Of a DNA stretch of 64,000 nucleotides, positions 1 to 7,695 are shown one piece after another. This DNA is from a bacterium. GTDB taxonomy: Bacteria > Electryoneota > RPQS01. The notes under the pieces were generated by a model. That model had not been told where the DNA came from and ran no database searches. It worked only from the letters and a program-made list of their open reading frames with translations. The stretch's first letter is position 1; each line of letters starts with the position of its first letter. The stretch lies in assembly GCA_036504735.1 (NCBI GenBank), contig DASXUQ010000002.1:62001-126000 (forward strand), written 5' to 3'. The position numbers and the translations under genes were made by a program.

Positions 1-780
1 GGCGTCGCGGTCCTCCTCGGCTCCTGGGGGATCAAAAATGCCTTCGGGCGGGCAAATGTGATCGAGGTTAAGGTCCCGGTCAAGCACTCCAGCCCGGAAC
101 TGCGGCACCTGAGAATTGCCTTAGCCTCCGATTTTCACGCCGGGGTAATTATCGGCCCCAAGGAAATTGCCCGGATGTCCCGCCAGATCATGAGCCTCAA
201 GCCGGATATTATCCTGCTTCCCGGTGACCTCGTGGACCGCAGCGCCGATGACATTATGCATCTTGTCGATTCCTTCAAGCTCATGCAGGCGCCGCTGGGA
301 ATCTACGGCACCACCGGTAATCATGAGTACTATGCCGGGTTGGAAGGCGCACTGGCCTTCTGCAAGGCGGCGGGCATACAGATGCTGATGAATGAAAAGG
401 TGGAACTGCCCAACGGTCTGGTGATTGCCGGCATCGAAGACCGTACGGCAATCTCGATGCACCGCTCACGTCCCAGCGTGACACAGTTCCTCGCGGATAT
501 TCCTGCCGACAAGTCGGTGATTCTGATGAATCATCAGCCGGAAACCCATGAAGCCCTCGAAGCGGGCAAAGCGGGAGCGGACCTGGTGGTATCGGGACAT
601 ACCCACGGTGGGCAGATTTGGCCGTTTACACTTCTGACCAAAGCTACATACCGCTTCCAGCACGGCTATTACAGCTTGGACGGCAGCGGCCATATTATTG
701 TTTCGGACGGTATCGGGAACTGGGGTCCGCCCATGCGGTTGAAGGCCCCGCCGGAAATCGTCCTGATTACTCTGGAGTAA
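1..780 (+). CDS. Metallophosphoesterase, membrane-anchored (5' end outside window)
   Basis: Calcineurin-like phosphoesterase of the YkuE/YaeI type; in characterised relatives these are membrane-associated and hydrolyse lipid-linked or small phosphoesters. The metal-ligand motifs appear in order: DFHAG, GDLVDR, GNHE, NHQPE and SGHTHGGQ. The frame is open to base 1 and reads a hydrophobic stretch (VAVLLGSWGI) just before the catalytic domain, so the true start lies to the left and the GTG at 58 is only an internal codon. The stop at 780 lies 3 bases before the ATG of the YHS ORF, so the two are probably co-transcribed and translationally coupled. The substrate cannot be told from sequence. Confidence 0.88.
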   Translation, partial: GVAVLLGSWGIKNAFGRANVIEVKVPVKHSSPELRHLRIALASDFHAGVIIGPKEIARMSRQIMSLKPDIILLPGDLVDRSADDIMHLVDSFKLMQAPLGIYGTTGNHEYYAGLEGALAFCKAAGIQMLMNEKVELPNGLVIAGIEDRTAISMHRSRPSVTQFLADIPADKSVILMNHQPETHEALEAGKAGADLVVSGHTHGGQIWPFTLLTKATYRFQHGYYSLDGSGHIIVSDGIGNWGPPMRLKAPPEIVLITLE

Positions 781-783
781 CCG

Positions 784-960
784 ATGGAAGCGCGCAAGAC
801 CTTAGATCCTGTGTGCGGGATGGAGGTGGACCCCCTTTCCGCCATGTATACCGCGACTTATAAAGACGAAACCTATTACTTCTGCTCGGCGTCATGCAAG
901 GAAAAATTTCAGGCAAACCCTGAGTCCTTCGCCGGCGGAGGCACCTTCCCAAAACTGTAG
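784..960 (+). CDS. YHS-domain protein, 58 aa; zero-frame product of a copper ATPase recoding site
   Basis: A short ORF with a complete YHS metal-binding domain: DPVCGMEV near residue 8, then YYFCSASCKEKF and NPESF. It starts at an ATG 7 bases after a GGAG Shine-Dalgarno that lies in the end of the preceding gene. YHS domains of this type normally form the N-terminus of CopA-like ATPases or exist as free metal chaperones. Here the zero frame stops at TAG 958-960, but the -1 frame continues without a stop into the copper ATPase, whose own frame has no start codon between its upstream stop (921) and 1005. I infer two products: this free YHS protein and a 763-residue YHS-ATPase fusion made by -1 frameshifting. 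Confidence 0.8.
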   Translation: MEARKTLDPVCGMEVDPLSAMYTATYKDETYYFCSASCKEKFQANPESFAGGGTFPKL

Positions 961-993
961 ACTCCGCCGCAGAAGAGGCAGAGGCGGCGGAGT
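937..993 (+). promoter_or_regulatory. Putative programmed -1 ribosomal frameshift signal
   Basis: Four elements in standard order. An internal Shine-Dalgarno GGAGG lies at 937-941. The slippery heptamer C CCA AAA lies at 948-954, in phase with the zero frame and fitting X XXY YYZ. A 6-nt spacer (955-960) includes the zero-frame stop. A perfect 10-bp G+C-rich stem pairs 961-970 with 984-993 around a 13-nt loop. Slippage puts the ribosome in the frame of the copper ATPase. Known precedents are dnaX (internal Shine-Dalgarno plus hairpin) and E. coli copA, which uses a CCCAAAG site to make a short copper chaperone. The alternative is a one-base deletion in the A run (mutation or assembly error). 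Confidence 0.75.
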
Positions 994-1004
994 ACTTCTG
1001 CCCG

Positions 1005-3074
1005 ATGCACCCCGAGGTGGTGTCGGATAAGCCCGGCGTCTGCCCCAAGTGCGGCATGGCGCTGGAACCGCGCGCCGCTCTCGGCGCCGAGACGGAAGGA
1101 GAATCTTCTCACACCCGCAATCTGCGGCGGCGGTTTCTGGTTTGCCTGGTCCTGACCGTGCCAGTGATGGCACTGTCCATGCTCGACATGGTTCCGGCCT
1201 TTCACGGAATGCTTGCGCCACGGCTGAATGCTCTCCTGCAGGCCGTATTGACTGCGCCGGTGGTGCTGTGGGGCGCGATTCCGTTCTATTACAGCGCGTG
1301 GGCCGGACTGAAGGCCCACTCCACGAACATGTACACGCTGATTAGCATTGGCGTGGGTGCGGCTTTTCTGTTCAGCATAGCGGTGCTGGTTGCACCGCAG
1401 ACCTTCGCGCCATCGGCTCACGGGATGCTGCCCGTGTACTTTGACACGGCGGCGGTGATCACCACCCTGATCCTGCTCGGGGAATGGCTGCAACTGGTGG
1501 CGCGGGGTAGAACCTCACAGGCCATCCGCCGTCTGGCCGGCTTGCAGGCCCACAGCGCGCATGTGGTGCGGGACGGACAGGAGATCGAGGTGCCGCTGGT
1601 AAACTTGCGGCTCGATGATCTGCTGCGAATCAAGCCCGGCGAGAAGATTCCCGCCGACGGTGTGGTGGTGGAAGGCAGCGCACTGGCCGATGAAGCGATG
1701 ATCACCGGAGAAAGCGCGCCCGTGCGCAAGACGGCGGGGGATGCGGTGATTGGCGCCACCACCATCAGCGGTGGAACGCTGTTAGTCCGGGCCACGAAAC
1801 TTGGCAAAGATACGCTGCTGGCGCAGATCATCCGGTTGGTGGGTGAGGCGCAGACCTCGCGCGCCCCGGTGCAGAAGCTGGCCGACCGTATTTCAGCGAT
1901 CTTCGTTCCGGCGGTGATGGCCGTGGCCGTTATCACGTTTGCGGCATGGTCGCTGTGGGGACCGGATCCGCGCGCGCTGCACGCCCTGGTCAATGCCGTG
2001 GCCGTGCTGATCATTGCCTGCCCCTGCGCGCTCGGACTGGCAACACCCATGGCCGTCACCACGGCCGTGGGGCGCGGCGCGCAGATGGGAATTCTGATCC
2101 GCAACGGCGAAGCCCTCGAGCATGTCGCCACCGCCACAGCGGTGGTGCTCGACAAAACAGGCACGCTGACGCTGGGCAAACCGCAGATTGTGTCCATCCA
2201 TGCGAATGGCGGCGCGGGCGAACAGGATGTGCTGTCTCTTGCCGCGGCGGTGGAAGCCTTCTCCGAGCATCCTCTGGCACAGGCGGTGCTCGATGCTGCC
2301 CGCGAGCGGCAGATCGCCCTGCCCAAAGCCGAGGCCTTTGAAACTGTCACCGGACGCGGGGTGCGCGCGCAAATAAACGGGACCACCGTCACCGTCGGCA
2401 ATCGCGCCTTCCTCGAAGAGAATGGCATTCACGTGGGAAGCGCGCGTTCCAACGGGAACGGCACGGAGATTCGCGTGGCCCGGGACGGTCAGGAAATCGG
2501 CGCGCTGTACGTGGCCGATCCCGTGCGGCCCACCACCCGCGCGGCCCTCGACAGCCTGCGGCGGATGGGGATCGACATCATCATGGCCAGCGGCGACCGG
2601 GAAGAGACGGCGCGCGCCGTGGCAAACGAGCTGGGAATCGAGCGGGTCTATGCTCCCGTGCTGCCGGCGGACAAGGTGAAGATCGTGAGAGATTTGCAGG
2701 CGCAGGGAAAGCGCGTGCTGTTTGCGGGGGATGGAATTAATGATGCTCCGGCACTTGCACAAGCCGATGCAGGCGTGGCTATGGCCACAGGAACCGACAT
2801 TGCGATGGAAAGTGCGGACATCACTCTATTGCGCGGCGATTTGACGCGGCTGGTGGAAGCCATTGATCTGGGCCGCCGCACGCGCGCCATTATCCGGCAG
2901 AATCTGTTCTGGGCCTTTCTCTACAATACCATCGGTGTGCCGGTCGCCGCCGGCGCCCTCTATCCCGCCTTTGGCCTGCTCTTAAGTCCGGTCATCGCCT
3001 CCGCCGCCATGAGCGTCAGCTCCCTCTCTGTGGTGATGAACAGCCTGCGGCTGAGAAGCGGCGCTGCCCTCTGA
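1005..3074 (+). CDS. copA: Copper-exporting P1B-type ATPase (CopA-like); full protein probably starts at 784 via -1 frameshift
   Basis: ATP-driven export of Cu(I) across the inner membrane. The ATG at 1005 falls inside the heavy-metal-binding motif FCPMHPEVV...CPKCGM and would remove its first Cys, which argues against real initiation there. The frame is open upstream to 924 with no start codon, in line with entry by -1 slippage at 948-954. Visible motifs: actuator TGES (MITGESAPV), CPCALGLATP in the transport helix, DKTGTLT with the phosphorylated Asp, SEHPLA, GDGINDAPAL, and YN plus MSVSS in the last helices, which together mark the Cu(I) (P1B-1) class. It follows the YHS ORF; no copper-responsive regulator is visible nearby. 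Confidence 0.93.
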   Translation: MHPEVVSDKPGVCPKCGMALEPRAALGAETEGESSHTRNLRRRFLVCLVLTVPVMALSMLDMVPAFHGMLAPRLNALLQAVLTAPVVLWGAIPFYYSAWAGLKAHSTNMYTLISIGVGAAFLFSIAVLVAPQTFAPSAHGMLPVYFDTAAVITTLILLGEWLQLVARGRTSQAIRRLAGLQAHSAHVVRDGQEIEVPLVNLRLDDLLRIKPGEKIPADGVVVEGSALADEAMITGESAPVRKTAGDAVIGATTISGGTLLVRATKLGKDTLLAQIIRLVGEAQTSRAPVQKLADRISAIFVPAVMAVAVITFAAWSLWGPDPRALHALVNAVAVLIIACPCALGLATPMAVTTAVGRGAQMGILIRNGEALEHVATATAVVLDKTGTLTLGKPQIVSIHANGGAGEQDVLSLAAAVEAFSEHPLAQAVLDAARERQIALPKAEAFETVTGRGVRAQINGTTVTVGNRAFLEENGIHVGSARSNGNGTEIRVARDGQEIGALYVADPVRPTTRAALDSLRRMGIDIIMASGDREETARAVANELGIERVYAPVLPADKVKIVRDLQAQGKRVLFAGDGINDAPALAQADAGVAMATGTDIAMESADITLLRGDLTRLVEAIDLGRRTRAIIRQNLFWAFLYNTIGVPVAAGALYPAFGLLLSPVIASAAMSVSSLSVVMNSLRLRSGAAL

Positions 3075-3109
3075 ATCTTCCTTGCCCGTTGTCCTATCCC
3101 GGGTGTCCC

Positions 3110-4288
3110 ATGTCCACATCCACGCGATTTCTGTTTCTTTTTCTGCTGGCGATCTCCCTCGGCACGGCCTCCTGTACCAAAAAAAGCAACCCCACAGCGC
3201 CGCCGGATAGCAATACCATCCCGCAGGGCATGGCGCGGATTGCGGGCACCGTCAAGGATGCTGCGGGCAACCCGCTGAATGATGTGGCCCTGCATCTGGT
3301 CTACCAGTTCTCCGAACCGTCCAACTCGCCCGCCGCGCCGATGGTGTCATCGTCGGTTACGTTTTATGATGCCGACCAGGTGCTGTATACCGAATGTGGT
3401 GGGACGACGCCGCTTTCCGACAGCGTGATGGTCAAGATCTTCTGGGACCGCAACAGCAGCGGCCCGGACAGCACCGATCCTCAGCCGCCGCTCTGCGCCG
3501 ATCCGCCGGATTGTCCCAACGGCGAGCCGCCGTTTACGGTGAACCTGACCGAGTTTCCGGTGAACGGTGTGGCCGAGGGAATCGGCGCCGGTCTGTTTGT
3601 CATGACCCGCGATTTCTCCACCAACGGCGACGTGCTGAGTCCCAACCGTTATTACTGCCGCATCTACTGTTCCGATGGCAGCGTGCTCTACACCAGTCAA
3701 GTGGTGGATGTGCCGCCCGGCTCCAGCCAGACCGCGCTGCACTTCACCTGTACCCCTTGCAGCGGCGCGCCCGGCGTGCCCGCGTGGCAGCTCGGCCAGG
3801 CCTATCCCAATCCGGCCACCGATTCTGTGACGGTGCCGTACGGCCTGCACGAGACCGCGTCCACCCTGTTGACGCTGACATGGCCCGGCAGCAGCCGCAC
3901 GGATTCCATTGTCCATGCCACCTTCGGCACGGGCAACCGCACGGCTATCTTCCGTCTCGGGTCGCGTCCCAACGGCTTGTACACGCTGCGCCTGCAGGTC
4001 TCAAGTTTCGACCGCAGCGTAACGTTGCTGAAGAACGTCTCCAATCCTGATGTGCTCAGCACCACCGACGCCGCGGTCCGCACGCCCAGCGACGGCAGTT
4101 TTGCGCTGACGACTCCCGCCGGAACCACCATTGCCAACTATGGCGCCAGCGGAAACAGCCTCGGCACCTTGTCGCTGACACGGGTAAAAGTCATCGCCAT
4201 CCGGTCCGGCTACTTCACATTGGACACCACGCTCTCCATTGCCAGTCAGCAGAACTATCCGCTGGATCTGCGATTGATTTCGCGCTGA
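3110..4288 (+). CDS. Secreted lipoprotein with carboxypeptidase-regulatory-like and FlgD-like modules
   Basis: 392 residues. A lipoprotein signal peptide ends in GTASC, followed by KKSNPTAP; I take the ATG at 3110 because it heads this signal, rather than the TTG at 3089. An N-terminal module opens IAGTVKDAAGNPL, typical of carboxypeptidase-regulatory-like folds. Mid-protein, AYPNPATDSVTV resembles the type IX sorting/FlgD-like module but is internal, not terminal, and is followed by a second regulatory-like segment (NYGASGNSLGTL...). It is 35 bases after copA on the same strand without an obvious Shine-Dalgarno, then followed by a terminator. Role unknown; an envelope-anchored surface protein is likely. 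Confidence 0.7.
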   Translation: MSTSTRFLFLFLLAISLGTASCTKKSNPTAPPDSNTIPQGMARIAGTVKDAAGNPLNDVALHLVYQFSEPSNSPAAPMVSSSVTFYDADQVLYTECGGTTPLSDSVMVKIFWDRNSSGPDSTDPQPPLCADPPDCPNGEPPFTVNLTEFPVNGVAEGIGAGLFVMTRDFSTNGDVLSPNRYYCRIYCSDGSVLYTSQVVDVPPGSSQTALHFTCTPCSGAPGVPAWQLGQAYPNPATDSVTVPYGLHETASTLLTLTWPGSSRTDSIVHATFGTGNRTAIFRLGSRPNGLYTLRLQVSSFDRSVTLLKNVSNPDVLSTTDAAVRTPSDGSFALTTPAGTTIANYGASGNSLGTLSLTRVKVIAIRSGYFTLDTTLSIASQQNYPLDLRLISR

Positions 4289-4316
4289 ACTTTTTTTTTG
4301 CAGCAGGCCTAATACG

Positions 4317-4350
4317 AGCGGGCGAACCTGAAAGGGTTCGCCCGCTTTGT
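4317..4350 (+). terminator. Rho-independent terminator after the lipoprotein gene
   Basis: A 12-bp perfect stem (4317-4328 with 4335-4346), 6-nt loop and a short T-rich tail. A run of nine T lies directly after the stop codon at 4291-4299. Confidence 0.75.
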
Positions 4351-4365
4351 ATGGGTGGTTGCTCA

Positions 4366-4446
4366 GAAAGAACCCCCTTCTGATTCCCCCTTTTTCAAAG
4401 GGGGAAGGCTCGGAGACTCCCCCCGCTTCAGCGGGGGGCAAGGGGA
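4366..4446. repeat. C-rich dispersed repeat, family A, copy 1
   Basis: Begins AACCCCCTTCTGATTCCCCC, continues into TTTTTCAAAGGGGGAAGG (self-complementary around CCCCCTTTTTCAAAGGGGG) and then a second hairpin (CCCCCCGCTTCAGCGGGGGG). Near-identical starts are at 12176, 20012 and 22791, always between genes. Confidence 0.85.
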
Positions 4447-4468
4447 ATGAGTAAGGCCGCGTCCGCGT

Positions 4469-4542
4469 GCTGGATTCCCTGTGCGCACCACGCAGGAGCG
4501 TGGCGCTTAGTAGGCGTGTGGGCAAGGGGCTTAAGCCCCTTG
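4469..4542. repeat. Dispersed repeat family F plus 20-bp perfect palindrome
   Basis: 4469-4513 shares TGCTGGATTC and GCACCACGC.GGAGCGTGGCGC with 12114-12170. It is followed at 4523-4542 by the palindrome CAAGGGGCTTAAGCCCCTTG, just beyond the stop of the minus-strand gene; a close relative sits at 22851-22870. The palindrome may end minus-strand transcription but has no T tail on that strand. Confidence 0.7.
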
Positions 4543-4545
4543 TCT

Positions 4546-6984
4546 TTACTTCGCCGCCGTCACCTGAAAGTAGAACTCGTCGAAGTGGATGTCCTTCATG
4601 GGGACGGAGAGCGTGGTGTCGCCGGTGGTGGTGTAGAGGTTTTCCGGGGTGATGACGTTGTTCGGATCACCCGAAACGTATACGCGGTAGAGCGAGGCCC
4701 CGTCCGAGTGCCGCCACTTGAGCATCACCTGATCGAACTGCACGTCCATGGTCAAATCACGCGGGGGCTCGGGGACGCTGGGCGCGCCGATGATCGAGAT
4801 GTCATCCACCGCCGCTTCGATCAGCGAGCCGGGGCCTTCATCCTCGGCGAGAAACTGCAGCAGCATGCGGTCGGTGGGTAGCAGGAAATTGCTGACCGGA
4901 ACCTTGACCGTACGCCAGCCGTGTGTGGACGCCGCGGTGTTGATGATGTTCACCCACGTTGCACCGCCGTCGTTGGAGATCTGCACCCGGAAGAAATCCG
5001 AACCCGCGCTGGGGCCTTTGTCATTGCTGTACCAGTAGGCAAACTTCAATTCGGGATCGGACAGCTCACTCAAATTGAACTGCGGTGAGCGCAGCGTGGT
5101 GCGGCCACCATCCACGTCCGCTTCCATGGCATCGGCGGTGGGAGAACTGGCATTGCCCGTGACAAAGCAGTAGCCGTCATGCGGCGGCGCGTCATTGTCC
5201 GGCTGAATCTGCGAGCCTTGATAAGTTGAGCCTACCGGTTTGGCCCGCACCCACACGCCGCCCGTAGCATTATCACCCTCCACCCCGAGGCTCCATCCCT
5301 GGTCCTGCGTGGCATCATCCTCAAAGCCGCGTTCGAGGGCAATCACCGTGGTGGTGGTCAGTCCGGCATTTACGGAAATCGAATCATAGCGCACAAAATT
5401 GCGGAAGCCGAATCGCCCGGCGCGGAGCGCGTAGCTATGCCCGGCCACCACATGATCGAAACGGAACGTGCCGCCATACGCCGTGGCCGTCTGCGTGCCC
5501 AGATCGCTCGTGAGCATCACCTCCGCGCCGGAAATCGGTTGCCCGCCGTATTGCACCACGCCTTCAATGGTTCCGCTCGGCCCGCTGTTCAGCGCCAGAT
5601 TTACCGCCCGGCCTGCATTCAAGAGTCCCGCACCGGACGCATTGTCTTCACCGGGCGCACCCATATCCGTAGCCGAAGTGCGCAGCAGCCGTTTGATTTC
5701 ATCGGTGGAAAGATTCGGATTGGCCTGCCGCATCAGCGCCACCGTTCCTGCGGCGTACGCCGCCGCCACCGTGGTGCCGCTCACGCGGGTGTAGCCGTTG
5801 GACTTGGCGGTAGTGCGCACCGCCGTGCCCGGCGCTGCCAGATCCGGCTTGATAAGTGACAGATCACAAGGCGACGGTCCCTTGCCTGACGACGGCGCGA
5901 CATCCACACTCGCGCCGCGCGTGTCCGCATTTCCCACCGCAAAACATTCGGCCAAAGATTCCGGCGCGCGCACCGAGCCCGAACCTGCCGCTCCCGTGTT
6001 TGCCGCGGCGAAAATCAAAACCGGCCCCAGAGCTTCGGCATTGGCCACCGCTTCGAAGGCGCTGGGTGGAAGCGCGCCCAGGCAAGGAGTCTCTATACCC
6101 CACGCGTTGCAGATGGCATCGGGCACATCGGCAAAGGTGGAGGATTGGCCATCGGGATCCACGGCCCATTGCAGGGCCAGCAGCACGTCGGAGAGCCGCG
6201 TCGCGCCACAGAAGAGCCGCGCGGCAATCCACGCTGCCGCCGGAGCGATGCCGGTGGTGTCACCCGCCGCATCCGCACCGCAGAGCGCACCTGCCATCTG
6301 GGTGCCTTCGCCGCCGCACGATGCCGGACTGCCACTGCCGGAAGGATCATACCAGCCCTGCGCGGCACTGCCGCCCCGGCCTTTCCAGTGCGAACTTAGG
6401 GCGCTGTGAGTGCCGTCCACACCGTCGCTGATGGAGCACACGGTCCGTCCCCGGCCATCAAACCCAAGCTGCCACGCGTCGCGCGCTCCGGCGCGGAGCA
6501 GAGCATCTTCCACGTGGGCACGCATGGCTTCGGCGGGAGCGCTCTCCACCGGCTTACGCACGGCCACGGTTTCATCTAAACCGACCTCGCTGACCTCGGC
6601 CATATTCGCCACAAGTTCGGCCCCGGCGCGGGTCAGCTCGGCGGAGATCATATTGCCGATCCACAAAGCGCGCGCGTTTTTTGCCATGCCGCTGGATTTC
6701 AGAATATCGAGGGACTTCAGCACCGCACCCTGCGTGGCGGCGGCGCGCATCTGAAGCGAGTCCATCACCACCTGATGAATCTCGGCAAGGTTGAGTCCGA
6801 GGCGCGGCATGCGGTCGGCAATGCCCGGGGCTTGCACGCGGTCCGAGAGCACAATCAGCACGGGCAGAGTCTCCCCTGCGCCTTTGCCGGTGAAGACCTG
6901 ATCGAGCCCCGGACTGAGCGTTCCCGCCTGCCCAAAGCTCACGTAAAGCAAAACAAGACTAAAAACCAACGCAAGGTGTTTCAT
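4546..6984 (-). CDS. Secreted subtilase-fold protein with all three catalytic residues replaced
   Basis: 812 residues. The start at 6984 gives a clean signal peptide (MKHLALVFSLVLLYVSFGQA) with GGGAG upstream. The bacillopeptidase F-like S8 fold is clear at residues ~165-460, but the catalytic positions differ: the family IDTG reads ISDG (Ser186), GHGTH reads GEGTQ (Glu226) and SGTSMAAP reads SGTTVAAA (Thr405). The oxyanion Asn (AAANTG, Asn329) is kept. Next come a carboxypeptidase-regulatory-like module (GTIEGVVQYGGQPISGAEV), a jelly-roll-like region ending in DDISI, and a fibronectin-like C-terminus. I infer a non-proteolytic binding or scaffold protein. No YPNPFN sorting end is present. 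Confidence 0.85.
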   Translation of the reverse strand: MKHLALVFSLVLLYVSFGQAGTLSPGLDQVFTGKGAGETLPVLIVLSDRVQAPGIADRMPRLGLNLAEIHQVVMDSLQMRAAATQGAVLKSLDILKSSGMAKNARALWIGNMISAELTRAGAELVANMAEVSEVGLDETVAVRKPVESAPAEAMRAHVEDALLRAGARDAWQLGFDGRGRTVCSISDGVDGTHSALSSHWKGRGGSAAQGWYDPSGSGSPASCGGEGTQMAGALCGADAAGDTTGIAPAAAWIAARLFCGATRLSDVLLALQWAVDPDGQSSTFADVPDAICNAWGIETPCLGALPPSAFEAVANAEALGPVLIFAAANTGAAGSGSVRAPESLAECFAVGNADTRGASVDVAPSSGKGPSPCDLSLIKPDLAAPGTAVRTTAKSNGYTRVSGTTVAAAYAAGTVALMRQANPNLSTDEIKRLLRTSATDMGAPGEDNASGAGLLNAGRAVNLALNSGPSGTIEGVVQYGGQPISGAEVMLTSDLGTQTATAYGGTFRFDHVVAGHSYALRAGRFGFRNFVRYDSISVNAGLTTTTVIALERGFEDDATQDQGWSLGVEGDNATGGVWVRAKPVGSTYQGSQIQPDNDAPPHDGYCFVTGNASSPTADAMEADVDGGRTTLRSPQFNLSELSDPELKFAYWYSNDKGPSAGSDFFRVQISNDGGATWVNIINTAASTHGWRTVKVPVSNFLLPTDRMLLQFLAEDEGPGSLIEAAVDDISIIGAPSVPEPPRDLTMDVQFDQVMLKWRHSDGASLYRVYVSGDPNNVITPENLYTTTGDTTLSVPMKDIHFDEFYFQVTAAK

Positions 6985-7101
6985 GCAGGTCTCCCGCCGC
7001 ATCCGCATCCATTCATCGTGGCACTCACTCTCTGTCCGAACTCACAGTCAAAAGCCAAAATCGGATCGGAAAGCGATCCGCTGTACTGGCGTCTTCATTG
7101 A

Positions 7102-7138
7102 GGCTTTTTGGCTTTTTATACTTTTGGTTTTTAGATTC
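7102..7138. repeat. GGCTTTTTGG-type repeat, family D, intergenic copy
   Basis: GGCTTTTTGGCTTTTT followed by CTTTTGGTTTTTAG, touching the stop codon of the DinB gene. Same family as 23665, 27759, 28531 and 50392, where three copies encode signal peptides. Confidence 0.7.
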
Positions 7139-7604
7139 AGTGCTGTTCGCTGAAGTCATAGATGAACACCGGCTCGATGCCCATCAGCCGCAGATACACG
7201 GTGAGTTGGCCGCGGTGATGCAGGTGTTCCTGATAGGCAAAGTCCAGCATCTGCCACCCGCTGAAGGTCTCTCCCCATGCTTCAATCTTTGCTTCGAGCT
7301 GCTTGTCGGTGAGCTTGGCGAAACCCGCAAACGCCTCGGCGACCTGAACATCCATCCATGTCATCAGCGCCGCCTTGCTGTCGAAGGTCGGCTCTTTGTG
7401 ATCGATATGGCGGCCAGCGGTCACGGTCTCCACCGATTCGGCCAAGAAGTTAAAGGCGTGCGTGATCAGTTCCATCGCGCTGCGCACTTCCGGCGTGGGT
7501 CGGAAGTCCATTTTGTCTTCCGGAATCTGGTCCACCAATTTGCGGCTGACGCCCAGCACCATGTAAAAGTACTTCCACTCCCGGTCCAATGTCTGCTTAT
7601 TCAT
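7137..7604 (-). CDS. DinB family protein
   Basis: 155 residues from the ATG at 7604, which has AGGA upstream; the TTG at 7610 is less likely. It has the four-helix DinB/YfiT-like layout, with a His in helix 2 (LITHAFNFLAESV) and the HLHHRGQLTVYLR motif of the last helix, whose His residues are typical metal ligands in this superfamily. The length matches the family. Members are putative metal-dependent transferases; the substrate is unknown. Confidence 0.85.
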   Translation of the reverse strand: MNKQTLDREWKYFYMVLGVSRKLVDQIPEDKMDFRPTPEVRSAMELITHAFNFLAESVETVTAGRHIDHKEPTFDSKAALMTWMDVQVAEAFAGFAKLTDKQLEAKIEAWGETFSGWQMLDFAYQEHLHHRGQLTVYLRLMGIEPVFIYDFSEQH

Positions 7605-7656
7605 CAGCAATTGTCCTATGTAAAAATGACGAGTATTTCTTTCGGGTCTTCGAGAT

Positions 7657-7695
7657 CTCCTTCATCCTTCCGCCTTCATCCTTCATCCTTTCTTC
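7657..7695. repeat. CTTCATC heptamer repeat, family C, copy 1, supplies a stop codon
   Basis: Three to four units of TTCATCC with one CCGCC interruption. It lies between two minus-strand genes, and its complement (GGATGAAGGATGAA) provides the TGA that ends the POT transporter ORF. Related stretches are at 25811, 26978-27179 and 45643. Confidence 0.8.

Noticed and set aside
4447-4881. Plus-strand ORF overlapping the end of the subtilase-fold gene
   Set aside because: Antisense shadow; its 5' part is repeat DNA and the rest mirrors the minus-strand coding frame.
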